Assembly: GCF_014635025.1 (NCBI RefSeq)
Contig: NZ_BMCE01000003.1
Span: forward strand, 124,001-188,000
Direction of reading: 5' to 3'
DNA length: 64,000 nt
DNA from: Fictibacillus barbaricus
GTDB taxonomy: Bacteria; Bacillota; Bacilli; Bacillales; Fictibacillaceae
Within the stretch, counting starts at the first letter, position 1. The number at the start of each line of letters is the position of its first letter. The notes under the pieces were generated by a model. The model searched no databases and had not been told where the DNA came from. It was given only the letters and a program-made list of their open reading frames with translations. This document shows positions 35,042 through 43,799 of this stretch, one piece after another. The position numbers and the translations under genes were made by a program.

Positions 35042-36982
35042 ATGAAATGGGATGAATTTTTCGTAACAGGTGACCCGTTGATCTATGGGGCTGACGTTTC
35101 CATTTTGCTAACGATGGTAGGAATCCTGTTTTACCTTACTAAATATAACAAGTGGAAATGGTTGTGGGATGAATGGCTTACAACGGTTGACCACAAAAAG
35201 CTTGGTATCATGTATATCGTTTCAGCTGTGCTCATGCTGTTCCGTGGTGGTGTCGATGCGCTATTAATGCGTACTCAGCTCGCGGTTCCTGATGCAAAGT
35301 TCCTTGATTCACAGCACTATAACGAAATCTTTACAACACACGGTACAATCATGATCATCTTCATGGCGATGCCGTTCTTGATCGGTCTTATTAACGTTGT
35401 TGTTCCATTGCAAATTGGAGCTCGTGACGTTGCTTATCCGTATTTAAACGCAGTTAGTTTCTGGACATTCTTTATCGGAGCGATGCTGTTTAACATCTCA
35501 TTCGTTATCGGTGGTTCACCAGCAGCGGGTTGGACGAGTTACATGCCGCTCGCAAGTAACGAGCTTAGTCCAGGACCTGGACAGAACTACTACTTATTAG
35601 GTCTGCAGATTGCAGGTATTGGTACACTTCTAACAGGTATTAACTTCCTTGTTACGATCCTTAAGATGCGTGCACCGGGAATGACATTGTTCCGTATGCC
35701 GATGTTCACATGGTCATCTCTAGTAACAATGGTAATCATTATTTTCGCTTTCCCGATTCTAACGGTGGCACTAGCACTTATGACATTTGACCGTTTATTC
35801 GGAAGTCATTTCTTCACCCTGCAAGGGGAAGGGATGGATATGCTTTGGGCTAACCTCTTCTGGTTATGGGGTCACCCAGAGGTATATATCGTAATCTTGC
35901 CGGCATTCGGTATGTTCTCAGAAATTATTTCTACGTTCTCTAGAAAAACCTTGTTTGGTTACAAAGCCATGATCTGGTCTATGCTTCTTATCGCAGGATA
36001 CAGTTTCTTGGTTTGGGTCCACCACTTCTTTACGATGGGCTCAGGTGCAGCCGTTAACTCTGTTTTCTCCATCACAACGATGGCGATCGGTATTCCGACG
36101 GGGGTTAAGATATTTAACTGGCTGTTCACCATGTACAGAGGTAAGATTCAATTTACAACGCCGATGCTCTGGTCAATAGGATTTATCGTAAACTTCGTAA
36201 TCGGCGGGGTAACAGGTGTCATGCTTGCGATGGCAGCTGCTGACTATCAGTACCACAACACATACTTCCTGGTATCTCACTTCCACTATGTGTTGATCGC
36301 TGGTACAGTATTTGCATGTTTCGCTGGTTTAATCTACTGGTATCCTAAAATGTTCGGATACAAACTTAACGAACGTATCGGTAAGTGGGTATTCTGGATT
36401 TTCACAATCGGATTTAATGTATGTTTCATGCCGCAATATTTTCTTGGTCTAGACGGTATGCCAAGACGTGTTTACACGTACAGTGAAGAGTCTGGCTGGG
36501 GTCCATTGAACATGGTATCTACAATTGGTGGATTCATGATGGGTATTGCATTCTTAGTTCTTGTTTATAACATGTATTACAGCTTCCGTTATGCTAAACG
36601 TGAAACAACAGGTGACGCTTGGGATGGTCGTACGCTTGAATGGTCTACTCCATCGGCGATGCCTCCGTTCTATAACTTTGCTAAGATTCCAGAGGTAACA
36701 GGTCTTGACCACTTCTGGAGACAGAAGCAAGCAGGTAAAGTTGAAAAGTTAACAGCTAAAGATATTAAACCGATTCATATGCCTAGCAACTCTGGTGTAC
36801 CATTCATCATGGCATCATTCTTCTTTGTTGCCGGATTCGGAATGGTATTCGACTGGATGTGGATGGCAATCATCGGATTGATCGGTGTGTTTGGAACGTT
36901 GTTCTACCGTTCATTCGAGTATGATGATGGGTATTATGTAAGTGTTGAAGAAGTAATCGAAACAGAAAAGATTTCTAAATAA
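35042..36982 (+). CDS. qoxB: Cytochrome aa3 quinol oxidase subunit I
   Basis: 646 residues with about fourteen to fifteen membrane segments. Heme and copper ligands are visible: His in [11 protein letters not shown], the Cu-B motif [11 protein letters not shown] (His-Pro-Glu-x-Tyr, with cross-linked Tyr), the His pair in WVHHFF, and the heme histidines in [14 protein letters not shown]. It reduces oxygen to water with electrons from menaquinol and pumps protons. It starts 18 bases after qoxA behind AGAGGAGG. Confidence 0.97.
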   Translation: MKWDEFFVTGDPLIYGADVSILLTMVGILFYLTKYNKWKWLWDEWLTTVDHKKLGIMYIVSAVLMLFRGGVDALLMRTQLAVPDAKFLDSQHYNEIFTTHGTIMIIFMAMPFLIGLINVVVPLQIGARDVAYPYLNAVSFWTFFIGAMLFNISFVIGGSPAAGWTSYMPLASNELSPGPGQNYYLLGLQIAGIGTLLTGINFLVTILKMRAPGMTLFRMPMFTWSSLVTMVIIIFAFPILTVALALMTFDRLFGSHFFTLQGEGMDMLWANLFWLWGHPEVYIVILPAFGMFSEIISTFSRKTLFGYKAMIWSMLLIAGYSFLVWVHHFFTMGSGAAVNSVFSITTMAIGIPTGVKIFNWLFTMYRGKIQFTTPMLWSIGFIVNFVIGGVTGVMLAMAAADYQYHNTYFLVSHFHYVLIAGTVFACFAGLIYWYPKMFGYKLNERIGKWVFWIFTIGFNVCFMPQYFLGLDGMPRRVYTYSEESGWGPLNMVSTIGGFMMGIAFLVLVYNMYYSFRYAKRETTGDAWDGRTLEWSTPSAMPPFYNFAKIPEVTGLDHFWRQKQAGKVEKLTAKDIKPIHMPSNSGVPFIMASFFFVAGFGMVFDWMWMAIIGLIGVFGTLFYRSFEYDDGYYVSVEEVIETEKISK

Positions 36983-36996
36983 GGAGGCGTGAAAAA

Positions 36997-37617
36997 ATGG
37001 CACATGCAGAAACACACGACCCCAACACGCCTTTAGAGTATCGTTCGGAGATTGGGCGTCTTAACATTCTCGGTTTCTGGATTTTCCTAGGGGCAGAAAT
37101 TGCGTTATTCGCAACTTTATTTGCAACTTATATGGTGTTAACACCTCGTATCGCAGACGGTCCGGCTCTTGGTGAATTGTTTGAAGTAAAAAGTCTTTTA
37201 ATCCAGACGTTCTTGCTATTAACAAGTAGTTTCACCTGCGGACTCGCTGTTCACGAGATGCGCCGTCATAATGTTAAAGGCCTAATCACTTGGATGGTAG
37301 TTACGCTTGGACTAGGTCTCGGATTCCTTTACTTCGAGATTCAGGAGTTCTTGCACTTCATTCACGAAGGCGCGAACATTGGCACAAGCGCGGCATGGTC
37401 AGGATTCTTCGTACTAGTAGGTACTCACGGTGCCCACGTAACGTTCGGTATCTTCTGGGTAACGATGGTCTTGATTCAAGTGGCTAAGCGCGGTCTTACA
37501 CCAGCTACTTCTGCAAAAGTTTTCATCACCAGTCTATACTGGCACTTCTTAGACGTAGTGTGGATCTTTATCTTCACAGCCGTTTATCTGATGGGGATGG
37601 TGATGCATCATGGCTAA
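36997..37617 (+). CDS. qoxC: Cytochrome aa3 quinol oxidase subunit III
   Basis: 206 residues with five membrane segments, the COX3-type heme-copper oxidase subunit. Typical stretches are GFWIFLGAEIALFATLFATY and the C-terminal SLYWHFLDVVWIFIFTAVY. It starts behind AAGGAGGCG and overlaps qoxD by eight bases. Confidence 0.95.
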   Translation: MAHAETHDPNTPLEYRSEIGRLNILGFWIFLGAEIALFATLFATYMVLTPRIADGPALGELFEVKSLLIQTFLLLTSSFTCGLAVHEMRRHNVKGLITWMVVTLGLGLGFLYFEIQEFLHFIHEGANIGTSAAWSGFFVLVGTHGAHVTFGIFWVTMVLIQVAKRGLTPATSAKVFITSLYWHFLDVVWIFIFTAVYLMGMVMHHG

Positions 37618-38005
37618 AACTACAGCTGAACACCACGGTTTTCCGTGGAAGCATTTAATCGGATTCGTGTTGTCCATCGTGCTTACATTGTTCGCACTAT
37701 GGGTTGCACTTTACACTGATTTATCTGTGACATGGATTTTGATTATTATTTTTGGTTTTGCGATCTTGCAGGCTGCCTTGCAGCTTCTGATGTTCATGCA
37801 CGTAACAGAGAACTCGACGAGCAGTAATCTCACGAGCCGTGTACAAATAGGTAACATCCTATTTGCAGCGTTCGTTGCGATCGTTATCGTTATCGGCTCT
37901 GTCTGGGTATTGACAGCAGGTCACGCGAAGCATGATAAACATGACGAACCGAAGACCGAGAACCATGGCGGCAGCCATGATTCGGAGGAGCATGGAAGTC
38001 ATTAA
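37610..38005 (+). CDS. qoxD: Cytochrome aa3 quinol oxidase subunit IV
   Basis: 131 residues with three membrane segments (FVLSIVLTLFALWVALY, then ILIIIFGFAILQAALQLLMF and a third) and a His/Asp/Glu-rich C-terminal tail. It matches the small subunit IV of bacterial quinol oxidases. The start lies inside the end of qoxC, so translation is coupled. Last gene of the operon. Confidence 0.93.
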   Translation: MAKTTAEHHGFPWKHLIGFVLSIVLTLFALWVALYTDLSVTWILIIIFGFAILQAALQLLMFMHVTENSTSSNLTSRVQIGNILFAAFVAIVIVIGSVWVLTAGHAKHDKHDEPKTENHGGSHDSEEHGSH

Positions 38006-38015
38006 TGAAAAGGGA

Positions 38016-38048
38016 AAGCCTCCTGCTTATTGAAGCAGGAGGCTTTTT
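38016..38048 (+). terminator. Terminator of qoxABCD
   Basis: AAGCCTCCTGCTT and AAGCAGGAGGCTT form a perfect 13-bp stem with a 4-base loop and a T-run. Confidence 0.95.
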
Positions 38049-38069
38049 TGCTTATTGGTTAGATATGAG

Positions 38070-38143
38070 GGCTCTCGTCACACGAGAGCCTTCGTTATTG
38101 TGTTTTAGTTAGATAATGGGGCTCTGAGGGAGGAAGAGCCTTC
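38070..38143 (+). repeat. Two further GGCTCT hairpins after qox
   Basis: GGCTCTCGT/ACGAGAGCC (38070-38090) is a perfect 9-bp hairpin. A second with GGCTCT/AGAGCC arms follows at about 38120-38141. They look like duplicated, decayed terminators leading into the tandem array. Confidence 0.6.
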
Positions 38144-38163
38144 TTTAATTAGGATTTTGACTA

Positions 38164-38420
38164 ATTTACGAGCGGAACAAGAAATTTACGAGCGGAACGA
38201 GAAATTTACGAGCGATACGAGAGATTTACGAGCGGAACAAGAGATTTACGAGCGGAACGAGAGATTTACGAGCGGAACAAGAGATTTACGAGCGGAACGA
38301 GAGATTTACGAGCGGAACAAGAGATTTACGAGCGGAACGAGAGATTTACGAGCGGAACAAGAGAAATTACGAGAGGTACGAAAGATTTCCGAACGAAACA
38401 AAAATTTCAAGAGCGCATCA
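38164..38420 (+). repeat. 20-bp tandem repeat array (about 10 clean plus 3-4 decayed units)
   Basis: Ten near-identical 20-base units (type ATTTACGAGCGGAACAAGAG) run from 38164 to 38363, followed by degenerate units to about 38420. From the fourth clean unit on, the seven units alternate AACAAG and AACGAG, a 40-base higher-order period that suggests expansion by unit pairs. There are no spacers, so it is not CRISPR. It lies between the qox terminators and the end of a converging gene. Confidence 0.9.
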
Positions 38421-38458
38421 AGGATTTCAATATTAAAAGGGACTAAAAAGATTTTTGC

Positions 38459-39421
38459 TTACTCGGGTTCTGGTAAAATATAAATTCTTCCCTTAAATCC
38501 TCCAGAATGATGGAGGTTCATTTCAAATAAAAGACGTTTTGCAACATGCCTTGACGACAAACATAGAAAATCACAAAACTGCTGATTAGTAATTTTTGTG
38601 CCAAACAAGAGTGCAAAATCCATTAAAGTATTAAGGTGAAGATCATTTGATTTATAGCTGCATTTGGGACAAAACCAAGTGCCTCTTTTTCGATGAACAG
38701 GCATAAAAAAACACTTCGTACAATAAACACCTTTAATAATATCCTTTTCTTCAATCTGATACCTTTTTAAAAGATCAGGGTTTTCGGGGGTGTGCTGATG
38801 GATCAGTATCTTCGAGAGTTTCCCGATCTGCTTCCTAGTAAATTTCTCTTCTATAAACATCTTTTCAAACACTTTAATTCTTTCCTGCAGATAGGGACTA
38901 TGCGTAATATATTGAGAAACTTCTTTGTTAGATGGAGGGGCTTTGATGATGGTTTTCGGGTTGCTCATCACGACAAGGGAGCGAACGGGAATTTGAGGAA
39001 TCCGATTCCGGGCCATCCATTCAATCAAATGTGATTGCTGGCGCTTCACTTGAAAAATAGGGTTTTGGAAGGCTTCTTCTGTACCGTCATCCCTTATTCT
39101 GATGACTTGATTGAGGTGGTCGAAAATTAGTGTACCGGTTATGTATTTAACTTCAAGAATTAAAAGGAAACGAGGGGACAAGAGCAGGGTGTCGATTTGA
39201 AAAAAGCTATCGTGAGCAGAGAGTCTGAGGTCATGAAGCACAGAAAATGAATTGAAAGGTTTTAAAAAATAATCATTGGACTGTTCGCCATAGTGCCCAG
39301 CCAACCTTCCGCCTAATTCATCTTCAATCGATAAAAACCTGGGGTGGTGCCGAACTAAACGGCGCTGAATCACCTCCAGCTTTTTTATCCGAATAGACTT
39401 CGTACGATCCTTGATTAACAT
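38459..39421 (-). CDS. NERD-domain protein with C-terminal zinc ribbon
   Basis: 320 residues. A NERD (nuclease-related) domain occupies about residues 35-150, with the restriction-nuclease-like core: a conserved Asp in FFQIDTLLLS and the E-x-K in LLILEVKYITGTL. A zinc ribbon follows near 225-260 (YCTKCFFMPV and FCPKCSYK, two CxxC pairs), then a short helical tail. NERD proteins are predicted nucleases of unknown role, frequent in Bacillus. ATG at 39421 follows AGGAGGT. Confidence 0.85.
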   Translation of the reverse strand: MLIKDRTKSIRIKKLEVIQRRLVRHHPRFLSIEDELGGRLAGHYGEQSNDYFLKPFNSFSVLHDLRLSAHDSFFQIDTLLLSPRFLLILEVKYITGTLIFDHLNQVIRIRDDGTEEAFQNPIFQVKRQQSHLIEWMARNRIPQIPVRSLVVMSNPKTIIKAPPSNKEVSQYITHSPYLQERIKVFEKMFIEEKFTRKQIGKLSKILIHQHTPENPDLLKRYQIEEKDIIKGVYCTKCFFMPVHRKRGTWFCPKCSYKSNDLHLNTLMDFALLFGTKITNQQFCDFLCLSSRHVAKRLLFEMNLHHSGGFKGRIYILPEPE

Positions 39422-39546
39422 GAACGACCTCCTTTTTATAAGATTGATTTCGACTCAAAAAGCCCCTTTACCTGCTACATTATCACAAAAGAAAACAGCC
39501 CCCTAAATGGGACTGCTCTAAAAAAATATTCCATAAAATGCAAAAA

Positions 39547-39566
39547 CCCCTCTGTTTAAAGAGGGG
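39547..39566 (-). terminator. Terminator of small membrane protein gene
   Basis: CCCCTCT and AGAGGGG form a 7-bp stem followed on the minus strand by TTTTTG. Confidence 0.85.
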
Positions 39567-39580
39567 ATCACTATTTTAAT

Positions 39581-39856
39581 TTAGTATTTCGCTTTTTCCA
39601 TTTTGCGTTTCGCCAGATATGGACGTCCCCATACGATGTATGCTGCGTAATGAGCAAATACGACGTTAGCAATAAAAACTGTGATGAAGAAACTGTGGAC
39701 GAATAAGCTTAAGCTGTCATTTGCCAAAAATAACACTACGTAAGTCCATAACAGGGCGATGAACGGCGTTTGCCATAAGGCTAACTTACGACTATCATTC
39801 CACAAAAATAACGGCGTGGCAGTTGCGACAAATAAGTAAACCATAAAAACATCCAT
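39581..39856 (-). CDS. Small membrane protein, three segments, unrecognised
   Basis: 91 residues with three membrane segments and a basic C terminus (AKRKMEKAKY). I do not recognise the family. It is a single-gene unit with its own terminator. Upstream lies a 14-base palindrome, GACGATTTATCGTC (39898-39911), that may be an operator. It reads in the same direction as the bshB2 cluster but is separated from it by a terminator. Confidence 0.7.
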   Translation of the reverse strand: MDVFMVYLFVATATPLFLWNDSRKLALWQTPFIALLWTYVVLFLANDSLSLFVHSFFITVFIANVVFAHYAAYIVWGRPYLAKRKMEKAKY

Positions 39857-40006
39857 TACGAATCAACCCCTTGAAGTATTGGTACGCTTACAATTTTGAC
39901 GATTTATCGTCTAAAATGTGAACGATTTGTTACAATTAGTATACCACAATAGGAGAAAAATGCCACATGGATTTGTACATTTTTTGAAAATTCTTGTTTT
40001 TGAGAT

Positions 40007-40046
40007 AAAAAAAGAATCCGTTACCCCCTTAAAGGCAACGAATTCT
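40007..40046 (-). terminator. Terminator of the bshB2 operon
   Basis: AGAATTCGTT and AACGGATTCT (minus strand, one mismatch) form the stem, followed by a run of seven T residues. Confidence 0.85.
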
Positions 40047-40057
40047 GAAAGTTTATT

Positions 40058-40702
40058 TTATAATGGATAACGCCAAAATCTTTCGTTCTTCACCCATTCC
40101 ATCATGCCTGCTTCTTTTTCTACACGATCAACGAGCCACTGGGTTTGTGACTTATGGGCTTTAATACAGTTCATCTTATCCTCGAAAACATCAGATACAT
40201 CTGTCACTATATGCGGAGCCCCGAGATCTTCCTCTGAATTCTTTGCAAAAGCCACACATAAAAGCTCAGGTCGTTCCATTTCAGCCATGCCTTTTACCGC
40301 GCGGACTACAGCCCTTGCTGTGGCTTCATGATCAGGGTGTACACTGTATCCCGGATAAAAGGTGATGAGTCTTGCTGGCTTCACTTCTTCAATAACCGCC
40401 AAAAATTGGTCAGCCAAAAACTTCTCATCTTCAAACTCTACTGTCTTATCACGTAGTCCGAATTGACGTAAATCCTTAATACCAACTGCAGCACAAGCAT
40501 TCTCCAACTCTTTTTGACGGATAAGAGGAAGTGATTCACGTGTAGCAAAAGGCGGGTTTCCCATGTTTCTGCCCATCTGGCCAAGAGTTAGGCAGATATA
40601 AGTGACAGGGGCCCCTTTTTTGGTATGTTGAGCAATCGTCCCCGAAACCCCGAAAGCTTCATCATCTGGGTGAGGGAAGATAACTAATAAATGATCATTC
40701 AT
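40058..40702 (-). CDS. bshB2: Bacillithiol biosynthesis deacetylase BshB2
   Basis: 214 residues of the PIG-L/LmbE deacetylase family. Zinc-site motif PHPDDEAFG near the N terminus (His11-Pro-Asp-Asp) and the second metal His in VHPDHEAT. It removes the acetyl group from GlcNAc-malate in bacillithiol synthesis; BshB2 is the paralogue also called YojG. It is paired with yojF 14 bases upstream, the usual arrangement. Confidence 0.92.
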   Translation of the reverse strand: MNDHLLVIFPHPDDEAFGVSGTIAQHTKKGAPVTYICLTLGQMGRNMGNPPFATRESLPLIRQKELENACAAVGIKDLRQFGLRDKTVEFEDEKFLADQFLAVIEEVKPARLITFYPGYSVHPDHEATARAVVRAVKGMAEMERPELLCVAFAKNSEEDLGAPHIVTDVSDVFEDKMNCIKAHKSQTQWLVDRVEKEAGMMEWVKNERFWRYPL

Positions 40703-40716
40703 GAAGGTAACCTCCT

Positions 40717-41067
40717 TTATACATCAAATGGGGAAGAACTGAGTTGAAGGGCTACTGCTAAGCGGCCTTCTTGATCATGACCGGCCATCAGCAATCTTCC
40801 TTGTGAGTCAATTTCCCAATGTGTTAAACCCTCTGCATAAATCCATCCTAATTCAATTTTTAAGCCGACACGGTAAGGACCACTGCCCATAATTTTTCCT
40901 GACAGAGGAGTAACCTTTCCATTTCGGATATAAGCATTTACGGTAAGAACACTGTCATTATTGTGATTAGCATAGGCGCCATTTGTCGTTTCTAGATGTA
41001 AATAAAGTTCCTTTCCAATCAGCTGATCCAACGCTGTTTGGACATCAGTGGGTTGTATAGGCTGCAT
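40717..41067 (-). CDS. yojF: YojF family protein (DUF1806)
   Basis: 116 residues, soluble, beta-rich, matching the YojF family of unknown function that is nearly always found next to bshB2. ATG at 41065-41067 is chosen because CAGGAGAG sits at a proper distance; an in-frame GTG three codons upstream would overlap the site. The conserved gene pairing suggests a role linked to bacillithiol, which is inference. Confidence 0.88.
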   Translation of the reverse strand: MQPIQPTDVQTALDQLIGKELYLHLETTNGAYANHNNDSVLTVNAYIRNGKVTPLSGKIMGSGPYRVGLKIELGWIYAEGLTHWEIDSQGRLLMAGHDQEGRLAVALQLSSSPFDV

Positions 41068-41150
41068 ACCCTTCACTCTCCTGTGCAGAATAGATGTACT
41101 TATTATAATTCAAAACCAGAAATTACGTGTATGATATGCTTGTTGCTAGA

Positions 41151-41180
41151 AAAAAGAAGACCGATCAATAAGATCAGTCT
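41151..41180 (-). terminator. Terminator of pdxK
   Basis: AGACTGATC and GATCGGTCT (minus strand) form the stem with a 5-base loop, followed by a T-rich run. Confidence 0.8.
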
Positions 41181-41189
41181 CTCCAAAGG

Positions 41190-42002
41190 TTATTTATTTA
41201 ATTTTTCACGGTAAGCACCATGCCAAGTTGGTCCTACATACTGGTTTAATTCAAAACCTCCGGCAATAGCCTCCGTAATGAAATCTTTTGCTGTTAAAAT
41301 TGCTTCGCGAACAGGTTTTCCTTTTGCAAGTTCAGCAGTTATGGCTGCTGAGAACGTACATCCTGCACCGTGTGTCCACGTCGTTTCAATTCTCTCAGAC
41401 TCCAACACTTCAAACTCATTTCCATCATATAAAACATCTACAGCACTTTCATGTTCCAGTTTGCCGCCGCCTTTAACGATAACGTATTCTGCTCCGTTCG
41501 ATTGGATCTTATGAGCAGCTTCCATCATTTGTTCAACCGTGGTAATAGGAGCCATACCAGCCAGTTGTGCAGCTTCGAAAAGGTTCGGTGTAACAACTGT
41601 CGCTTTTGGAACTAGTACGTTTTGTAGAGTACTGGCCAGCTCTGGGTGAAGAGGCTCCGCACCTTTACATACCATAACTGGGTCAACAACAACATTTTGA
41701 AGGTTATGCTTTTCGATGAATTCAGCAGTTGCTTGAATGACTTCAACAGAAGCCAGCATTCCAGTTTTCAGTGCGTCTACTCCAATACCAGAAACGACTG
41801 TTTCTAATTGTGCCTTGAATAAATCTAGCGGCAGCAAGAAAACTTCATGAAACCATTCACGGTGAGGGTCTTGGGCAACTACAACATTAAGAGCAGTCAT
41901 CCCATAAACGCCAAGCTCTTGAAATGTTTTTAAATCAGCCTGAATACCTGCTCCACCGCTTGTATCAGAACCTGCAATCGTAAGTGCTTTTTTAGGTGAC
42001 AT
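41190..42002 (-). CDS. pdxK: Pyridoxine/hydroxymethylpyrimidine kinase (PdxK type)
   Basis: 270 residues, ribokinase-like fold. N-terminal ALTIAGSDTSGGAGIQADLK substrate site and C-terminal THGAGCTFSAAITAEL with the anion hole and catalytic Cys/Asp region. It closely resembles B. subtilis PdxK (271 residues), which phosphorylates pyridoxine, pyridoxal and pyridoxamine; a ThiD-like activity on HMP is also known for this group. ATG at 42002 follows AAAGGAG; an upstream in-frame start would add a hydrophobic stretch foreign to the family. Confidence 0.9.
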   Translation of the reverse strand: MSPKKALTIAGSDTSGGAGIQADLKTFQELGVYGMTALNVVVAQDPHREWFHEVFLLPLDLFKAQLETVVSGIGVDALKTGMLASVEVIQATAEFIEKHNLQNVVVDPVMVCKGAEPLHPELASTLQNVLVPKATVVTPNLFEAAQLAGMAPITTVEQMMEAAHKIQSNGAEYVIVKGGGKLEHESAVDVLYDGNEFEVLESERIETTWTHGAGCTFSAAITAELAKGKPVREAILTAKDFITEAIAGGFELNQYVGPTWHGAYREKLNK

Positions 42003-42124
42003 TCTGCAAAACTCCTTTATTCTCTGTTTCTCTAACTGTAACAAATTATAGCAAAAGATAATTAGAAAAGGAAAAGTTGCAGGTATCAGGCAAACGGTAA
42101 ATAACACCAATAAAAACATAACAA

Positions 42125-42176
42125 TTGACTAATTTGTATATACAGGTTAAATTATCTTTGTGATATGTATATACAA
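42125..42176 (+). promoter_or_regulatory. tre promoter with two TreR operators
   Basis: Promoter TTGACT (42125-42130), 17 bases, TAAATT (42148-42153). Two copies of the tre operator palindrome (consensus TTGTATATACAA): TTGTATATACAG at 42134-42145 inside the promoter spacer, and ATGTATATACAA at 42165-42176 downstream of the start. The centres are 31 bases apart, about three helical turns, suiting cooperative TreR binding. Confidence 0.88.
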
Positions 42177-42189
42177 GTCGAGCGATTTA

Positions 42190-42203
42190 TGAAAACGCTT
42201 AGA
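42190..42203 (+). promoter_or_regulatory. Candidate cre site (catabolite repression) of tre operon
   Basis: TGAAAACGCTTAGA matches the CcpA consensus TGWAARCGYTWNCW at 13 of 14 positions and lies downstream of the start point. A second, weaker match, TGGAAACGGTTTCT, is at 42285-42298 beside the treP ribosome site. Confidence 0.65.
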
Positions 42204-42312
42204 CACATTAAGAGTAAAGAACTAGTTTTCAATCCATCATAGATAAGGGTATAGAGCTACAAGGTCTTTTTTTATCGTGTTGAATGGAAACGGTTTCTAG
42301 GAGGAAAAGACA

Positions 42313-43716
42313 ATGAGCAAAATCCGTGAATCAGCTGAACAAATCGTCGAAGCCCTCGGCGGTAAAGAGAATATATCAGCAGCAACTCACTGTGTCACTC
42401 GACTTCGTCTTGCACTTAAGGATGAAGGTAAAGTGGATGAGAAAGCATTGGAGAGTATTGATCTTGTTAAAGGGTCATTCTCAGCAAACGGCCAATATCA
42501 AGTAGTAATCGGACAAGGGACAGTTGATAAAGTGTACAACGAGTTTATCGATATTACCGGAACAGGCCGAGCTTCTAAAGAAGATATTAAGGATGAAGCA
42601 AGCAAGAAGCTTAATCCGCTTCAACGAGCGATCAAAGCTCTTGCAGATATCTTTATTCCGATTCTTCCAGCAATCGTAACGGCAGGTTTATTGATGGGGA
42701 TCAATAACATTCTGACTGGCCCTGGCATCTTTTATGACGAAAAATCCTTTATTGATGTTCACAAAAACTGGGCGGATCTCGCTGGAATCATTAACTTAAT
42801 CGCGAACACGGCGTTTGTTTTCCTGCCAGGTCTTATCGGTTGGTCAGCGGTTAAGAAGTTTGGAGGAAGTCCATTACTCGGTATCGTTCTTGGGTTAATG
42901 CTTGTCCATCCGGATCTATTAAATGCATGGGACTATGGTAAAACGAAGGACATTCCAACATGGAACCTTTTTGGTCTGCCGATTGAAAAAGTAGGTTACC
43001 AGGGCCAAGTACTTCCAGTTCTAATCGCTTCCTATGTACTGGCTAAAATAGAACTATTCTTAAAAAAACGTATTCCAGATTCATTGCAGCTTTTATTGGT
43101 AGCACCAATCACTCTTCTTATTACAGGATTTTTAGCTTTTATCGTTATCGGACCGATCACGTTCTCAATCGGTAACGGGATTACTGATTTCTTTGTATCC
43201 ATCTTTGATAACTTTGCTTGGCTAGGCGGTCTAATCTACGGTGGTTTCTACTCACTGCTTGTAGTAACAGGAATGCACCATACATTCTTAGCAGTCGATC
43301 TGCAGCTTATTTCAAATACAGGCGGCACATTCTTATGGCCTATGCTTGCATTGTCTAATATCGCTCAAGGTTCTGCAGCACTTGCCATGTTTATGGCTTC
43401 ACGTGATGAAAAGCTTAAAGGTCTTGCTGGGACATCAGCAATTTCCGCGTATCTAGGAATTACTGAACCAGCGATGTTCGGGGTTAACTTACGATTCAGA
43501 TATCCATTCATCTTCGCAATGATTGGGTCTGCAATTGCTGGTATCGTCATTACGATTGCAGGAGTTCGTGCATCATCAATCGGTGTAGGAGGTATTCCTG
43601 GTTTCCTTTCTATCCTGCCAGGCAGCTGGGGATCGTTCTTTATCGGTATGGGGATCGCACTTGTCGTACCATTTGTATTGACGTACTTCTATGCAAAAGT
43701 AAAAAAAGCGAAGTAA
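42313..43716 (+). CDS. treP: PTS trehalose-specific EIIBC component
   Basis: 467 residues. EIIB domain at the N terminus with the phosphorylated Cys27 (ATHCVTRLRL), then an EIIC membrane domain of about ten segments. It imports trehalose as trehalose 6-phosphate; there is no own EIIA, so the EIIA of the glucose system is probably used, as in B. subtilis. ATG 42313 follows AGGAGG. First gene of the treP-treA-treR operon. Confidence 0.93.
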   Translation: MSKIRESAEQIVEALGGKENISAATHCVTRLRLALKDEGKVDEKALESIDLVKGSFSANGQYQVVIGQGTVDKVYNEFIDITGTGRASKEDIKDEASKKLNPLQRAIKALADIFIPILPAIVTAGLLMGINNILTGPGIFYDEKSFIDVHKNWADLAGIINLIANTAFVFLPGLIGWSAVKKFGGSPLLGIVLGLMLVHPDLLNAWDYGKTKDIPTWNLFGLPIEKVGYQGQVLPVLIASYVLAKIELFLKKRIPDSLQLLLVAPITLLITGFLAFIVIGPITFSIGNGITDFFVSIFDNFAWLGGLIYGGFYSLLVVTGMHHTFLAVDLQLISNTGGTFLWPMLALSNIAQGSAALAMFMASRDEKLKGLAGTSAISAYLGITEPAMFGVNLRFRYPFIFAMIGSAIAGIVITIAGVRASSIGVGGIPGFLSILPGSWGSFFIGMGIALVVPFVLTYFYAKVKKAK

Positions 43717-43729
43717 GACAATTAAACAG

Positions 43730-43766
43730 AAACAACCGGGAGGGCAAAACTTTTTCCGGTTGTTTT
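43730..43766 (+). terminator. Hairpin between treP and treA
   Basis: AAACAACCGG and CCGGTTGTTT form a perfect 10-bp stem with a 16-base loop followed by one further T. Probably a partial terminator or an mRNA stabilising/processing hairpin, since treA and treR continue downstream. Confidence 0.65.
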
Positions 43767-43799
43767 CATGACTACTACATTTTTTATGGCGGTGAAAAT

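Noticed and set aside
38164-38420. CRISPR array
   Set aside because: The repeats are contiguous with no unique spacers, and no cas genes are near.
38157-38483. 108-codon open frame across the tandem array
   Set aside because: It is the translation of the 20-bp repeats (20-residue period), with weak start signals. The units do not respect codons in any conserved way, so it is treated as a repeat.
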